NCBI RefSeq assembly: GCF_018343515.1
Contig: NZ_JAGYPD010000005.1
Coordinates: 328,918 to 392,917 of the forward strand
From: Bacillus sp. FJAT-50079
Lineage (GTDB): Bacteria; Bacillota; Bacilli; Bacillales; Bacillaceae_C
Reading direction: 5' to 3'
DNA: 64,000 nt
Shown: piece by piece, positions 16,528-26,394 of the stretch
How the letters are laid out: every line of letters starts with the position of its first letter
Position numbering within the stretch: position 1 is the stretch's first letter
Made by a program: the position numbers and the translations under genes
Notes under the pieces: model-generated
Seen by the model: the letters and a program-made list of their open reading frames with translations, nothing else
Databases searched by the model: none
What the model was told of the DNA's origin: nothing

Positions 16528-17874
16528 TTATTTCTTGCGATTCAAGATCGTCTCCGCTTCTTTTCTAAATTCCGCTGCCCCTTCTTCAGGTGACAACTTC
16601 TTATACATGACCATCTCATCCACATTCGCTAATTCCGTTAATACTTCGGATGCTTCAGGCGGGAAGTTGGAATCAATTGGTGTGCTATTCTCCGTTACAT
16701 ACTCAATATATTCAAATACCTTTTTATCGACGTCCCCTAAATTAGCTGACATGGCATTCCTAATTTCTTCTTTAATTGGAATTCCACGATCTGTACCGCC
16801 GATATTATATACCTCAATATTATTCGTAAAGAAATCGATAAACTTAGCCGCTTCCTCTTTCTTTGTGGAATTTTCTGCAATGGACCAGAACATAGCTGGT
16901 TTTAAATACATCCCTTTTGTATTGTTTGCACCAGGCAATAGATTTAATTCTAGTTCTCTTCCAGATGCAGTCGTCACAACTCCAACTTGATTTGACCATC
17001 TCCAATCGATGGCAGCCTTCCCGTGAACAATCAGTTCATCTTCCGGTCCCTGCACTTGTTGAATCACGTCATAGCCAGGCAGTGAACCAGCTTCATACAG
17101 CTTTAGGTTAAGCTTAAAATAATCGATCAGTAATTGATCATCATCATAACCTAATCCTGTTCCATCATCGTTAAATAAGCGATATCCTTGCTCTCTTAAA
17201 TAATATTCAAAAATATTTTTCGGCTCTGGTAATCTTGCACCGAAATTACCTGTTTTATCTTTTACAGCTGTAACAACATTTTCATAGTCTTCCCATGTCC
17301 AATCATGTTTCATTTCTACCCCGGCTTCCTCCATCATCGCAGGGTCATAAAGGGCAGTTAATGCATTCGTTCCAGTAGGGATGCCTAATAGTTTGTCATC
17401 TTTTATACCGGAATCCATTACCGTTTCGCTCACCCCGTCTAAATTAAGCGTTCCATCTTTAACAAAAGGATTTAAATCAGCCAGTAATCCTTGTGAAGCG
17501 TATAAATTTAAATATTCACCAAAGTTTTGCTGCATAATATCAGGTAAGTTATTTCCAGCAGCCTGTGCGGCCATTCTTTCAAAATAACCATCAAAGCCAG
17601 TAAACTCAGGTTCAATCTTCACATGCGGATTTTGCTCTTCATACAGTTCAATAATTTTTAGCGTCATATCATGTCTTCCTTGGGAGCCCCACCACGACAT
17701 TCTTAATGTAACTTGTTCTGGTTCTTCTTTAACCGGTTGTTCTTCTTTGTTTTCTTTTTCTTGTTCATTTCCAGTGTCGTTTGTACTTGATGAACCTTGT
17801 TCTGTCCCCCCGGAGCAGGCAGCTAATACAACAGCAAATACAACTGTTAATATTAAGAGCAAATATTTCTTCAT
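16528..17874 (-). CDS. Sugar-binding lipoprotein of an ABC transporter, YesO-like
   Basis: 448 residues. The signal peptide ends in the lipobox LAAC (Cys20), followed by a Ser/Asn/Glu linker to about residue 52 and a class D/G solute-binding fold beginning VTLRMSWWGSQGRHDM. WW and other aromatic residues fit a carbohydrate ligand; the sugar is unknown. In B. subtilis the similarly organised yes cluster imports rhamnogalacturonan fragments, but no glycoside hydrolase or lyase is present here. GGAGGGGG precedes the ATG at 17874, and a CcpA-type cre lies just upstream. Confidence 0.9.
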   Translation of the reverse strand: MKKYLLLILTVVFAVVLAACSGGTEQGSSSTNDTGNEQEKENKEEQPVKEEPEQVTLRMSWWGSQGRHDMTLKIIELYEEQNPHVKIEPEFTGFDGYFERMAAQAAGNNLPDIMQQNFGEYLNLYASQGLLADLNPFVKDGTLNLDGVSETVMDSGIKDDKLLGIPTGTNALTALYDPAMMEEAGVEMKHDWTWEDYENVVTAVKDKTGNFGARLPEPKNIFEYYLREQGYRLFNDDGTGLGYDDDQLLIDYFKLNLKLYEAGSLPGYDVIQQVQGPEDELIVHGKAAIDWRWSNQVGVVTTASGRELELNLLPGANNTKGMYLKPAMFWSIAENSTKKEEAAKFIDFFTNNIEVYNIGGTDRGIPIKEEIRNAMSANLGDVDKKVFEYIEYVTENSTPIDSNFPPEASEVLTELANVDEMVMYKKLSPEEGAAEFRKEAETILNRKK

Positions 17875-17896
17875 TAATCCCCCTCCATCCTTTTAT

Positions 17897-17910
17897 TGTA
17901 AACGCTTTCT
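17897..17910 (-). promoter_or_regulatory. Catabolite-responsive element (cre)
   Basis: On the minus strand AGAAAGCGTTTACA matches the CcpA consensus TGWAANCGNTNWCA except at the first base. It sits 23 bp upstream of the binding-protein start, where bound CcpA would block transcription in the presence of preferred sugars. Confidence 0.7.
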
Positions 17911-18022
17911 ATATCCTCTTTACTATATTGCATTTCAACATTTCGAAAAATAAAAAAATCAGAGGTGAATGTATAAAAATTAGACAAAAAGAAAAAGGAA
18001 GATTTTTTACCTCCTCCTTTAA

Positions 18023-19594
18023 CTATTGAACAATCCCATGATGATGTTTATATTCCGTTGGCGTAAAACCTGTCTGCTTCTTGAATACTTGGCTAAAATA
18101 GCGGGGATTATTTCCGAATCCTACTTTCTTTGCTACTTCTATTGTCTTCATTTCTTCTGGTTGTTCAAATAATTCAATTGCCTTTTTAATACGTTGGTCT
18201 ATTAAATAGGTGGAAAATTTCTCTCCCATTTCCTTTTTAAATAATTTCCCAAGATAATCGGAATTCATATAAACGACTTCATTTGCAATTTTCGTAATCG
18301 ACAATCCTTCCTCGTTAAGATGTTCAGCCACATATTCGATTGCCTTTTTTATAATTGAGCTTTGTGTTTGTTTCGTATTTGAATAATAGAGTCGAGTTAC
18401 CCCCTGTGCAATCGTCACCATAAACTCTCTAATTTGCTCAAATGTAGATAATTGGACTAATTGAATGATTTGTTTAAATAAGGCATCCCTATGCTCTTTA
18501 TTTGCTTGTCTAATCATCGACATAAATAATTCTAAACTATGTGTTTTCACTAGATGCTCATCATACATATCCTGTTGTAAATGAACGAAAAATTGATCTA
18601 CATAGCTGCGAACCCTAATTAAATCGCCGTTACGAATTGCGCGTATGAGTTCTTCGTGGTCAAATTGGAAACTTGTTTCATTCGTTTCTTTTTCTTCACA
18701 ATCTTGCTTCGTAATAATACTTCCTTCTCCTAAATAGAATCTCCTCATTAAATAATCCAGTGCCTCATTGTAAAGTTTTCGCACTTCTTGTATATAACCT
18801 GAACTACTTATTGCCGTCGTAAACGTAAGCTGATAAACATTTGTAAAAATTTGTTGGACACCTTTTAATAATTCAATAAACTGCTCCACTTCAATATTTT
18901 GTGTGATTATAATAATTTTCTCACCAATCGTTGTATTTAATAAGACCGGCCACTTTTTTATTTCATTTGCAAGCGTTTCTTTCAAAGCAAAAATATGTTC
19001 ATATTCATGTTCGTTTTCAATCATTAATATGAGCACCCGGAATTGTATGTTGTTTACTTCAATATCAAAAAGAGTTTGATAATATTCCCACTCTTTCACT
19101 CCATATTTTTTATTTGTAATGTAATCTTTTAAAAATTGCTCCTTCGCTCGCGGAAGAATTCGTTCCAGTTTTTGATTCATTGATGAAAGGAATTGTTCTT
19201 TTCGCTTTTGTTCATTGATCTCCTCGACAACTTTTAGAAGGGCTTGTTCAATTTTTGTTTCATTGCTCGGTTTCAGCAAATAATGTCTTACATTGTATGC
19301 CATTGCTGTTTTGGCATATTCAAACTCATCATAACCCGAAAGAATAATAAACCTTACATGTGGATATGACGTATGAATTTTTTCAATTAGCTCAATTCCA
19401 TTCATTCCAGGCATTTTTATATCGGTTATGACAATATCAGGGACACGCTTCTCCACATACTCTAAGGCCATTTGGCCATGATACGCCTCCCCAACGAGCT
19501 TCGTTCCACATTTTTCCCAATCTACAAGCATCGCGATTCCTTGTAAAATATGAATCTCATCATCGACCAATAAAACTTTATACAATTTCTTCAC
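18023..19594 (-). CDS. YesN-type response regulator (receiver plus AraC HTH)
   Basis: 523 residues. An N-terminal receiver has phospho-acceptor Asp in IVITDIKMPGMNG (near residue 56) and a switch Lys in YLLKPSNE. A long middle region is followed by a C-terminal AraC-type double helix-turn-helix (IANEVVYMNSDYLGKLFKKE and VGFGNNPRYFSQVFKKQTGF). The start is a GTG overlapping the kinase stop (GTGA). It should activate the adjacent sugar-transport operon when phosphorylated by the upstream kinase. Confidence 0.9.
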   Translation of the reverse strand: MKKLYKVLLVDDEIHILQGIAMLVDWEKCGTKLVGEAYHGQMALEYVEKRVPDIVITDIKMPGMNGIELIEKIHTSYPHVRFIILSGYDEFEYAKTAMAYNVRHYLLKPSNETKIEQALLKVVEEINEQKRKEQFLSSMNQKLERILPRAKEQFLKDYITNKKYGVKEWEYYQTLFDIEVNNIQFRVLILMIENEHEYEHIFALKETLANEIKKWPVLLNTTIGEKIIIITQNIEVEQFIELLKGVQQIFTNVYQLTFTTAISSSGYIQEVRKLYNEALDYLMRRFYLGEGSIITKQDCEEKETNETSFQFDHEELIRAIRNGDLIRVRSYVDQFFVHLQQDMYDEHLVKTHSLELFMSMIRQANKEHRDALFKQIIQLVQLSTFEQIREFMVTIAQGVTRLYYSNTKQTQSSIIKKAIEYVAEHLNEEGLSITKIANEVVYMNSDYLGKLFKKEMGEKFSTYLIDQRIKKAIELFEQPEEMKTIEVAKKVGFGNNPRYFSQVFKKQTGFTPTEYKHHHGIVQ

Positions 19595-21324
19595 CTCGTC
19601 ATGAAAGGTAAGGTTATAACAACCTTTGTTCCAGAACCTTTTTTACTTTCGATGTGAATTCCATATTCATTCCCAAACATTAATTTAATTCGTTCATTTA
19701 TATTAAATAGACCAATTCCGGAACCTTTTGATCGTATTTTCCCCTCATAAATGGTTTGGATGGTTTCCTCTTCCATACCTGGACCATTATCAATGACTAT
19801 AATTTGCAGTTGATCTTCAAGCGTTTCACAGTAAATTGTAATCTCACATTCGGAAACTATTTCCTCCAATCCATGCTGGATCGCGTTTTCGACAATTGGC
19901 TGAATCGTTAATTTTGGGATACTATATTTTTTTATGTCGTCTTCTCCATAAATTGTGTACCGAAGCCTCTTTTCATAACGATATTTTTGAATCGTAATAT
20001 AATGATGAACAATATCAAATTCCTCTTCAATCGTGATCAAGGGGGCCTTTTTACTAATAATATTTCTCATCATATTTCCCAATGCCTCTGCTAGACTCGA
20101 AATCTTATCTTGTTTATTCATTCTTGCTAGCCAATTAATTGAATCAAGTGTATTGTATAAAAAATGTGGATTAATTTGTGCTTGAAGTGCCTTATATTGC
20201 GTCTCCTTTATAATTAGCTGTTTTTGATAATTTTCTCTAATTAGTTCGTTAATTTCTTTTAACATTAAACTAAAATGTTTTTGCATTTGGCCAATTTCGT
20301 CTTTTTGATAGTTTTCATTCGTAAAATGCAAGTCTTCAAACGTTCCTGTCTGAACTTGCTTCATTTTTTCGGTTAATTCTTCAATCGGCTTTGATATCGC
20401 CTTTGCCGCTCTTCTACTGATAAAAACGGTTAACACGATCATAAAGATAAAAAACATGATCATTACATGGGTGATAATCTTCGTTTTTTCCGCGATATGA
20501 TCGTAAGGAAGAACATGATAATAGGTTAGATTTGAATAGGCAGATGTTTGAAATGTAATAAAAGATTTTTTCCCTTCAATTTCACTAATATGATAACCAC
20601 GTTTCTGACCATATGTATCTCTTTCAAGAAATTCATCGATACCGCTTTCAGACAGACCATCCTTATAAAGAATGTCATCCCCCTTTGTAATAATAATTTT
20701 ACGATCAATCGGGTAATTCAACAGCTTCCTAAGTAAATTCTTTGTATCAATTTTTATATAAAGGATGCCAAGATGATCCAGCTTAACATTTTCCGTCCGT
20801 CGAATTTGTCTAGCGGATAATAACGTATCTTGTTCTAAACTTCCCCACACATTCGCCCCTTGAAAATTATAGATTTCTTCGTTATATATTTCTAAATCAT
20901 GATGTGAGCCATAATCATATCCGCCAATATAAGGCTCTGAATGATAGTCAATCATTTGAACAGATGTAATATACCACTCCATATTGGCATAAGCAGCCAA
21001 TCGTTCAGTGAGCATCATCCTTGTCTTATATGCTTGGTAATCAAGAGGATTAGACTTAATCGTACGCAAATACATTTGGAACATACTATCCGTACTAATT
21101 TGAAACGACATTTTTTCCACCTTTTTCAGCTCTTCATCTAATATCGTTGACCATAAAAGCAGACTTTCGGCTGACTCGGTGTAAATCCGTTCTTCGTACA
21201 TTTTAGAAAAATAGTGAAATAAAAAAAGTACTGTTAAACTGAATAGAAATAGTAGGAATAAGGTAACAAAGAAGATTTTATTTTTGATCGTATTAAAATA
21301 ATTAAATAAGCGACTTATCTTCAC
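19591..21324 (-). CDS. YesM-type sensor histidine kinase
   Basis: 577 residues if started at the GTG at 21324, which has GGGGGG 5 nt upstream; in-frame ATGs farther upstream lack such a site. Order: membrane helix (about 12-35), extracellular sensor region, second helix (near 270-290), HAMP linker, His_kinase domain with phospho-acceptor in INPHFLYNTLDSIN, and ATP-binding domain with PIVENAIQHG, DNGPGM and GSGIGLFN. This is the family that senses sugars or their binding proteins outside the cell. It is coupled to the response regulator gene. Confidence 0.88.
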   Translation of the reverse strand: MKISRLFNYFNTIKNKIFFVTLFLLFLFSLTVLFLFHYFSKMYEERIYTESAESLLLWSTILDEELKKVEKMSFQISTDSMFQMYLRTIKSNPLDYQAYKTRMMLTERLAAYANMEWYITSVQMIDYHSEPYIGGYDYGSHHDLEIYNEEIYNFQGANVWGSLEQDTLLSARQIRRTENVKLDHLGILYIKIDTKNLLRKLLNYPIDRKIIITKGDDILYKDGLSESGIDEFLERDTYGQKRGYHISEIEGKKSFITFQTSAYSNLTYYHVLPYDHIAEKTKIITHVMIMFFIFMIVLTVFISRRAAKAISKPIEELTEKMKQVQTGTFEDLHFTNENYQKDEIGQMQKHFSLMLKEINELIRENYQKQLIIKETQYKALQAQINPHFLYNTLDSINWLARMNKQDKISSLAEALGNMMRNIISKKAPLITIEEEFDIVHHYITIQKYRYEKRLRYTIYGEDDIKKYSIPKLTIQPIVENAIQHGLEEIVSECEITIYCETLEDQLQIIVIDNGPGMEEETIQTIYEGKIRSKGSGIGLFNINERIKLMFGNEYGIHIESKKGSGTKVVITLPFMTR

Positions 21325-21571
21325 TCTTTCCCCCCTAACCATTTGTTCAGGGTTTGAAACTTTCACAGTTATATTGTTATTCCTGTAATGACTAGGCTGA
21401 AAGAAAAAAAACTTCATTATCATCATTAGGTCTTAATTCACATTTATTACTTAAGTATAAACAGTTTTATCAGTAGTCCGCAACCGAAATTTGAAGATTT
21501 AAAATATTCGCTTCACGCAATTTAAAATAACAAAGAAACAACTTATTATAAGTGCTCTTTTGCCATTAAAT

Positions 21572-22048
21572 TTATTTCACTGAAATATATATATCGACCT
21601 GGCTATTTTCAGGATCGGCCGCCCGCTCATCATATACTTCAAAATCAGTGGAGAAAGCCCTCTCATTATGTTGAGTCCATTCCCAAATTTCTTGCCATGC
21701 TTCAACAACCACTTCTTGGACGGGTCCTTTTCTCGTTGTGAATATTACATACTTGCCTTTAGGGATCTCAATCGTTTTCATTCCTTTGACAGTACTTGAA
21801 GCCTCTGTTATTTCAGCTCCAATTGCAAATGTATACATTCCCGCTTCATCCGATTCATAATCCGTATATAAAGCAATAATAGAGGAATTCTTCTTATTCT
21901 GTATGTTCTTCCACAGATCAAATTTGTAAAAATTTTCCCACTGCGCAGCGATCACCCCTTCTCCATTCATTTCTGCCCGATTATTTGTCCGAGCTGGAAT
22001 GCCGATAAAGATAAATCCTTTCAGCGCTACACGATTTTTTCCAACCAT
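21572..22048 (-). CDS. GyrI-like effector-binding domain protein
   Basis: 158 residues matching a free-standing AraC-type effector-binding (GyrI/YdeE-like) domain. Typical features are the central YTDYESDEAGMYTFAIGAE strand pair and the C-terminal EVYDERAADPENSQVDIYISVK. There is no DNA-binding segment, so it probably binds a small amphipathic ligand and not DNA (inference). It lies 15 bp downstream of a methyltransferase gene and is probably co-transcribed with it. Confidence 0.8.
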   Translation of the reverse strand: MVGKNRVALKGFIFIGIPARTNNRAEMNGEGVIAAQWENFYKFDLWKNIQNKKNSSIIALYTDYESDEAGMYTFAIGAEITEASSTVKGMKTIEIPKGKYVIFTTRKGPVQEVVVEAWQEIWEWTQHNERAFSTDFEVYDERAADPENSQVDIYISVK

Positions 22049-22063
22049 CCGAAACCCTCCTAT

Positions 22064-22765
22064 TCATTTGCTAACAACAAAAGTAATTGCATTCGTCTTT
22101 AACAAAACTGGCTTTTCATTTCTAACAATTTTATATTCTAATCGTTTTACGATCGTATCCAATTGCTTCCAACCCAAGTATGCCTCCTGTAACTTCTTTA
22201 TCATCTCGTTTGTAGGGATATTGAGCTCAATCAATGCATCGAGTTTTTCATTTGTCTCAATATTTATTTCTTCCACTTCAGAATTGACGATAATACAATT
22301 GATGCCATTTTCTTTCGTCCCTTTCGCCATTCGTTCAAGCGTCTTAGTAAAAATCGCTTCTGTTCGTACATGCTCAAGACTGGAAACAGCAACAATCAGA
22401 TCAAACTCATCGGGATTAATTGGATAATGTTCAATGTCAGCTTTAACCGTTTGAATCACTTCGTTCACTTGATACTTTTCACTATATTGCACTAATTTTT
22501 CTAATGCCGAATCTAGCAGATCAACACAGATGACCTTTCCTTCTTTTTCTTTTATCGCTTTGGCCAATGGAATGCTATTTCTCCCTACACCCGCACCTAA
22601 ATCAAGAATCATTGGTTGCGGGCTGTCAGCCAAGAGAGGAATAAGATCGATCACTGTTTTAACAGGCTTATGAAGCCATGATCCTGCTTCAAAAAGCTTG
22701 TAATGATCGTAACAAAAATCGTGATATTCCTTTTCTTCTTTTCTGATAAATTCAATTCTATCCAT
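22064..22765 (-). CDS. Class I SAM-dependent methyltransferase
   Basis: 233 residues. Motif I ILDLGAGVGRNSIPLA, acidic residue in VICVDLLDSAL, and FDLIVAVSSLEHV define the SAM-binding Rossmann fold. An N-terminal helical lid with YHDFCYDHY and the C-terminal YLGWKQLDTIVKRLEY segment give no clear substrate. It is the first gene of a two-gene operon divergent from dihydrofolate reductase. Confidence 0.83.
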   Translation of the reverse strand: MDRIEFIRKEEKEYHDFCYDHYKLFEAGSWLHKPVKTVIDLIPLLADSPQPMILDLGAGVGRNSIPLAKAIKEKEGKVICVDLLDSALEKLVQYSEKYQVNEVIQTVKADIEHYPINPDEFDLIVAVSSLEHVRTEAIFTKTLERMAKGTKENGINCIIVNSEVEEINIETNEKLDALIELNIPTNEMIKKLQEAYLGWKQLDTIVKRLEYKIVRNEKPVLLKTNAITFVVSK

Positions 22766-22868
22766 GATTTCTCTCCATTTCTTTTAACTAATGATCATTT
22801 CGATATGCAAATGTAAATCCCTCTATTTTTCCATCACATGGTACGATATAGAAAAAGGAGGAGCTAAC

Positions 22869-23366
22869 GTGAACATTTCTTTAATTGCTGCGATGGATAT
22901 AAATCGTGTGATCGGTCAGAATAATGATCTTCCTTGGAGATTACCGAGGGATTGGCAACATTTGAAAAAGATAACAATGGGGCATCCGATTATTTTAGGG
23001 AGAAAAAACTTTGAATCGATTGGGAGACCTTTGCCGGGAAGAAGAAATATTATACTTACTAGAAATAGTCGTTGTACATACGATGGCTGTGAAATTGCCC
23101 ACACTATTGAAGATGTTTTTGAACTGTGTAAAGGTGAAGAGGAAATATTTATTTTCGGAGGAGAACAAATTTATCAAATGTTTCTTCCTTATGTTGAAAG
23201 GATGTATATAACAAAGATTCATCATTCATTTGAAGGAGATACATATTTTCCAGACTTTGATCATGAAGAATGGAAAGAGGTTTCCGTTGAAAAGGGCATC
23301 ACTGATGAAAAGAATCCTTTTGTTTATTATTTTCATCTGTATGAAAGAAAAAGAACGACTCTTTAA
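22869..23366 (+). CDS. dfrA: Dihydrofolate reductase
   Basis: 165 residues from a GTG at 22869 with AAAGGAGGAG upstream; no better ATG is in frame nearby. Diagnostic segments: SLIAAMDINRVIGQNNDLPW, RDWQHLKKIT, GRKNFESIGRPLPGR (NADPH and folate site) and IFGGEQIYQMFLP. It regenerates tetrahydrofolate with NADPH. No thymidylate synthase gene adjoins it, unlike the usual thyA-dfrA pair in Bacillus, so this may be an additional copy. Confidence 0.93.
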   Translation: MNISLIAAMDINRVIGQNNDLPWRLPRDWQHLKKITMGHPIILGRKNFESIGRPLPGRRNIILTRNSRCTYDGCEIAHTIEDVFELCKGEEEIFIFGGEQIYQMFLPYVERMYITKIHHSFEGDTYFPDFDHEEWKEVSVEKGITDEKNPFVYYFHLYERKRTTL

Positions 23367-23434
23367 TTATTAAAGCAGCTTCCGATATGAATAAGGAGTG
23401 GGAAGATTAAATAGATAAAAGGAGCTTGCTTGAA

Positions 23435-24472
23435 ATGAAAAAGGGGATTTTTATCTTGATCAGTATGTTCTTACTATGTGCCTGTTCGAAAGCGACAGAG
23501 AATATACAAGAAGATCAGGAAGTCAATATTGGACAACAAGAAGAGGATATAGCGGCAAATAACGAATTAGCTGAAGTTGATGACCATGAGGTAGAACAAG
23601 AAGGTCAACCATCTTTTATTCATTCTAGCGGAAATGTGAAGGCGGGTGGACGTTTCATTTATGCGAATGATTGGGTCTACTTTGCCAATCTTTTTGATGA
23701 AAACCATTTATATAAAATGAAAGCCGATGGGACGGAAGTAAGTAAGTTGACTGAGCATCCCGTCACTAATATTCAACTGGTCAGGGATTGGATTTACTAT
23801 GTACAGTTAGACTATGACGACATGTATCCCATTCACTTATCAATCAATAGAGTGAACGTAGATGGCGGTGATGCAAGTGTTGTATTAGAACATCCTGTTG
23901 GCGAATTACATGTTTTTGGTAATGACCTGATCTTTATTATGGATGATAAGGTCCATACAATGAATATCAATGAGAAAGAAGCAGTCTCCCTTCCTTATAC
24001 CGCTTTTTCAATGAGTGTGTTTGAAAATCAAATCGTTTTTTATAATCATGCTGGTTATCATTTAGGTGATATTAAAGGTTCAGAAGCTGAAGAACTTTTT
24101 CTAGAGAGCTACGGGGATTTCGTCTTTGAGGAAAATAATCTGTATTTTACCCATTTTGAAGGTGAGTCAGGGCTTTTCCGTTACTCATTGGCAGATAAGG
24201 AAAAATACCATATCATTACAGAACCAGTTGACTTTTTTAATGTGGATGGAAATACGATATATTACTCAACAGCTGAAAATGAAGTTGATCGTTCCATCTA
24301 TTCTGTTAATACATCTGGTGAAGATAAAACAGATTTGGGTGCATATATAACTTCAATCTATCTTTTTGATCAATATTTGCTTGGAGATTATGCCCGCCAA
24401 GGGGTTGGTGCCATCATCCTTATGAATCGAGAAACAGGAGAATCAAAAGAATTATTTATCGATGCACAATAA
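23435..24472 (+). CDS. Lipoprotein with beta-propeller-like repeats (DUF5050 type)
   Basis: 345 residues from the ATG at 23435. Lipobox LCAC gives an anchored Cys near residue 18, then an acidic linker to about 70. The rest holds repeated strands of the form DWVYF, DWIYYV, NLYF and TIYYST separated by about 45 residues, with LYKMKADGTEVSKLTEHPV. This is the tyrosine-rich propeller pattern of DUF5050-like proteins. Outer face of the membrane; function unknown. It is downstream of dihydrofolate reductase but separated by 68 bp, with its own ribosome-binding site. Confidence 0.72.
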   Translation: MKKGIFILISMFLLCACSKATENIQEDQEVNIGQQEEDIAANNELAEVDDHEVEQEGQPSFIHSSGNVKAGGRFIYANDWVYFANLFDENHLYKMKADGTEVSKLTEHPVTNIQLVRDWIYYVQLDYDDMYPIHLSINRVNVDGGDASVVLEHPVGELHVFGNDLIFIMDDKVHTMNINEKEAVSLPYTAFSMSVFENQIVFYNHAGYHLGDIKGSEAEELFLESYGDFVFEENNLYFTHFEGESGLFRYSLADKEKYHIITEPVDFFNVDGNTIYYSTAENEVDRSIYSVNTSGEDKTDLGAYITSIYLFDQYLLGDYARQGVGAIILMNRETGESKELFIDAQ

Positions 24473-24482
24473 TCATAGGTTT

Positions 24483-24521
24483 AACAAGAGGTGCCATGAA
24501 GCTGTTGCACCTCTTGTTTTT
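24483..24521. terminator. Bidirectional terminator
   Basis: AACAAGAGGTGC (24483-24494) pairs with GCACCTCTTGTT (24507-24518) and is followed by T residues. It separates convergent lipoprotein genes. Confidence 0.88.
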
Positions 24522-24524
24522 TAC

Positions 24525-25526
24525 TCATGATGATTCATTCAATATGAGTTGATTTTCCTGCGATGTTCTTAATTCGACAGTAAGCGATCCATTCTTTGTA
24601 TATGCCTTTAATAAAAATGGAATACCCGTTGTATTTTGAAAGCGAAAATCTAAGCCACCGTATGATACCGTCGCATCCCGTCCATTTGGAACATAACCAA
24701 CATTTAAGGAATGATGATGTTTTTCCACATATGAAACAGCAAGTTTATCTACCGCATTGAATAAGGTCGATGAAGTTTGGCAAATGCCCCCACCGATCCC
24801 TTCAACGAGTTTTCCATTTAACGCTTCCATTGCTTTTTGATAACCGTGTTCCTCATCACTCGGACCAACCGTCGTATTAAAGGAAAATATGTCCCCAACT
24901 CCAACAATGACATTATTGATCGCATCTGCGGAAAGCTCAATATTCTTCGTCCTTCCGGCTACACTGCTATCAAAAGTTGTTGAATAGGATGCGATGACTA
25001 CTTCCTCCAATTGCGGCACTTCTTCCGGTTTATATCCGCTTTCGCTTACATAAAGAGGTAGCTCTACGATGCCTCCATCTTTAAAGGCGTTGATCACTTT
25101 TTCAGATAGCTCTGCTTCCTCTAAAATCACTCGAGGAGTTCCTTTGATGACCTGTCCGTTTTCACCTATTATATCCGGAATCATTCTTTGGTCATAGCCT
25201 TCCGCTGTTTCTGTTCCTCTCGCCAACTCCCTTGCCCATTGTTCGATTTCCTTTTTATTTTCTTCATCGTTAATGTCCATTTCCAGAGGATAAAACGTTT
25301 GAATGACCTCATTTGTCCTCGGATCGACCACTTCCACTGTCATCGGGTTTTCCACTTCTATTTGTGTCTCTTCTTCTTTTTTATCGTACATATCAATTTT
25401 CTTTTGTAATTCAGCGATTTTCTCCTCCAACTCTTCTTCTTTTGCGTTTTTGTTGGCGCATCCTGCCATTCCTATTAAACTAGCAACGAATACAATCATC
25501 ATGAGCGAGCGAAATGTCTTCATCAT
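24525..25526 (-). CDS. VanW-family lipoprotein
   Basis: 333 residues. Signal peptide with lipobox MAGC, a short coiled coil (about 30-55, Glu/Lys-rich), then a VanW domain. Typical VanW segments are present: FSTTFDSS-like ASYSTTFDSS, NNVIVGVGDIFSFNTTVGP, GGGICQTSSTLFNA and YVEKHHHSLNV. VanW proteins are widespread envelope proteins of unknown function that occur in some vancomycin clusters; no other van gene is here. Confidence 0.85.
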   Translation of the reverse strand: MMKTFRSLMMIVFVASLIGMAGCANKNAKEEELEEKIAELQKKIDMYDKKEEETQIEVENPMTVEVVDPRTNEVIQTFYPLEMDINDEENKKEIEQWARELARGTETAEGYDQRMIPDIIGENGQVIKGTPRVILEEAELSEKVINAFKDGGIVELPLYVSESGYKPEEVPQLEEVVIASYSTTFDSSVAGRTKNIELSADAINNVIVGVGDIFSFNTTVGPSDEEHGYQKAMEALNGKLVEGIGGGICQTSSTLFNAVDKLAVSYVEKHHHSLNVGYVPNGRDATVSYGGLDFRFQNTTGIPFLLKAYTKNGSLTVELRTSQENQLILNESS

Positions 25527-25655
25527 TTCCCATCTTTCTTTGTCTTATTTCACCTCTTCATTGTATTCAGCTCAATTTTTTATATGCCAAACATTTCTCT
25601 CACCAACAACAATATGTATTATAATTTACATAGTGTTTATTAAAGGAGCGATCGT

Positions 25656-26237
25656 ATGTCTATGACTTCCAATGATTTAAGGGTATATCGAACTCGAAAA
25701 TATTTGAAAAAGGCGTTTATTTCCCTGCTTGAAGAGCAAGAATTCTACAAAATTTCTGTTCAAGCTCTTACAAAAAAGGCTGAAATTAATCGAGTTACCT
25801 ATTATCTCCATTATCAAGATATGGATGATTTTATCGAACAATTTTTACAAGATCTGCTCGATGAGATTGAAACCATTTTGATGGCAAAATATGACGCACC
25901 TGAGGAGCCCGACTATGAGCTTAATATACTTGTCACCTTTCTTGAATACATCTCTGCCAATTCTCATATTTATAAAACTTTAATGGTTTCCAAAAGTATT
26001 CCATATTTCACGCCACGCCTTATAGAATTGATGCAAAAAATGATTTTACAAGACGAAACTCATACTTCTCCTGCATTTCAAGGCTCAGATATCCCAAAAG
26101 ATATTGCTGCCTGGTACGGGACATCTGCAATGGTCGGGACCATTGCACTTTGGTTAGGTGAAGATATGCCTTATTCTCCACATTACTTAGCGAAACAAAT
26201 GGTTAAACTGAATCCTTTCTTCCCTAAAATCCGCTAA
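25656..26237 (+). CDS. TetR-family transcriptional regulator
   Basis: 193 residues. An N-terminal helix-turn-helix (VYRTRKYLKKAFISLLEE then FYKISVQALTKKAEINRVTYYLHYQDMDDFI) and a C-terminal ligand domain of the TetR_C_7 type. The ATG at 25656 follows AAAGGAGCG. It precedes the alcohol dehydrogenase by 157 bp on the same strand, so it may regulate it. A possible operator was not identified. Confidence 0.85.
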   Translation: MSMTSNDLRVYRTRKYLKKAFISLLEEQEFYKISVQALTKKAEINRVTYYLHYQDMDDFIEQFLQDLLDEIETILMAKYDAPEEPDYELNILVTFLEYISANSHIYKTLMVSKSIPYFTPRLIELMQKMILQDETHTSPAFQGSDIPKDIAAWYGTSAMVGTIALWLGEDMPYSPHYLAKQMVKLNPFFPKIR

Positions 26238-26394
26238 CATATCATTCACATTTGTCTAAGATTGAATCATTTTTTTACATTATCCATTTATATGTAGTTT
26301 AATTGTCATCATCTAACGAACTGTAGATTGTGGAATCCTTAAATTCCTTTTACGATAAAGGAGAATTATTTATTTAAGGGGGTCGTCTAAATTG

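Noticed and set aside
13940-21324. Complete rhamnogalacturonan utilisation cluster
   Set aside because: Regulator, kinase, binding protein, permeases and YesL-like gene match the yes layout, but no lyase, hydrolase or ATPase gene is present, so the substrate cannot be claimed.
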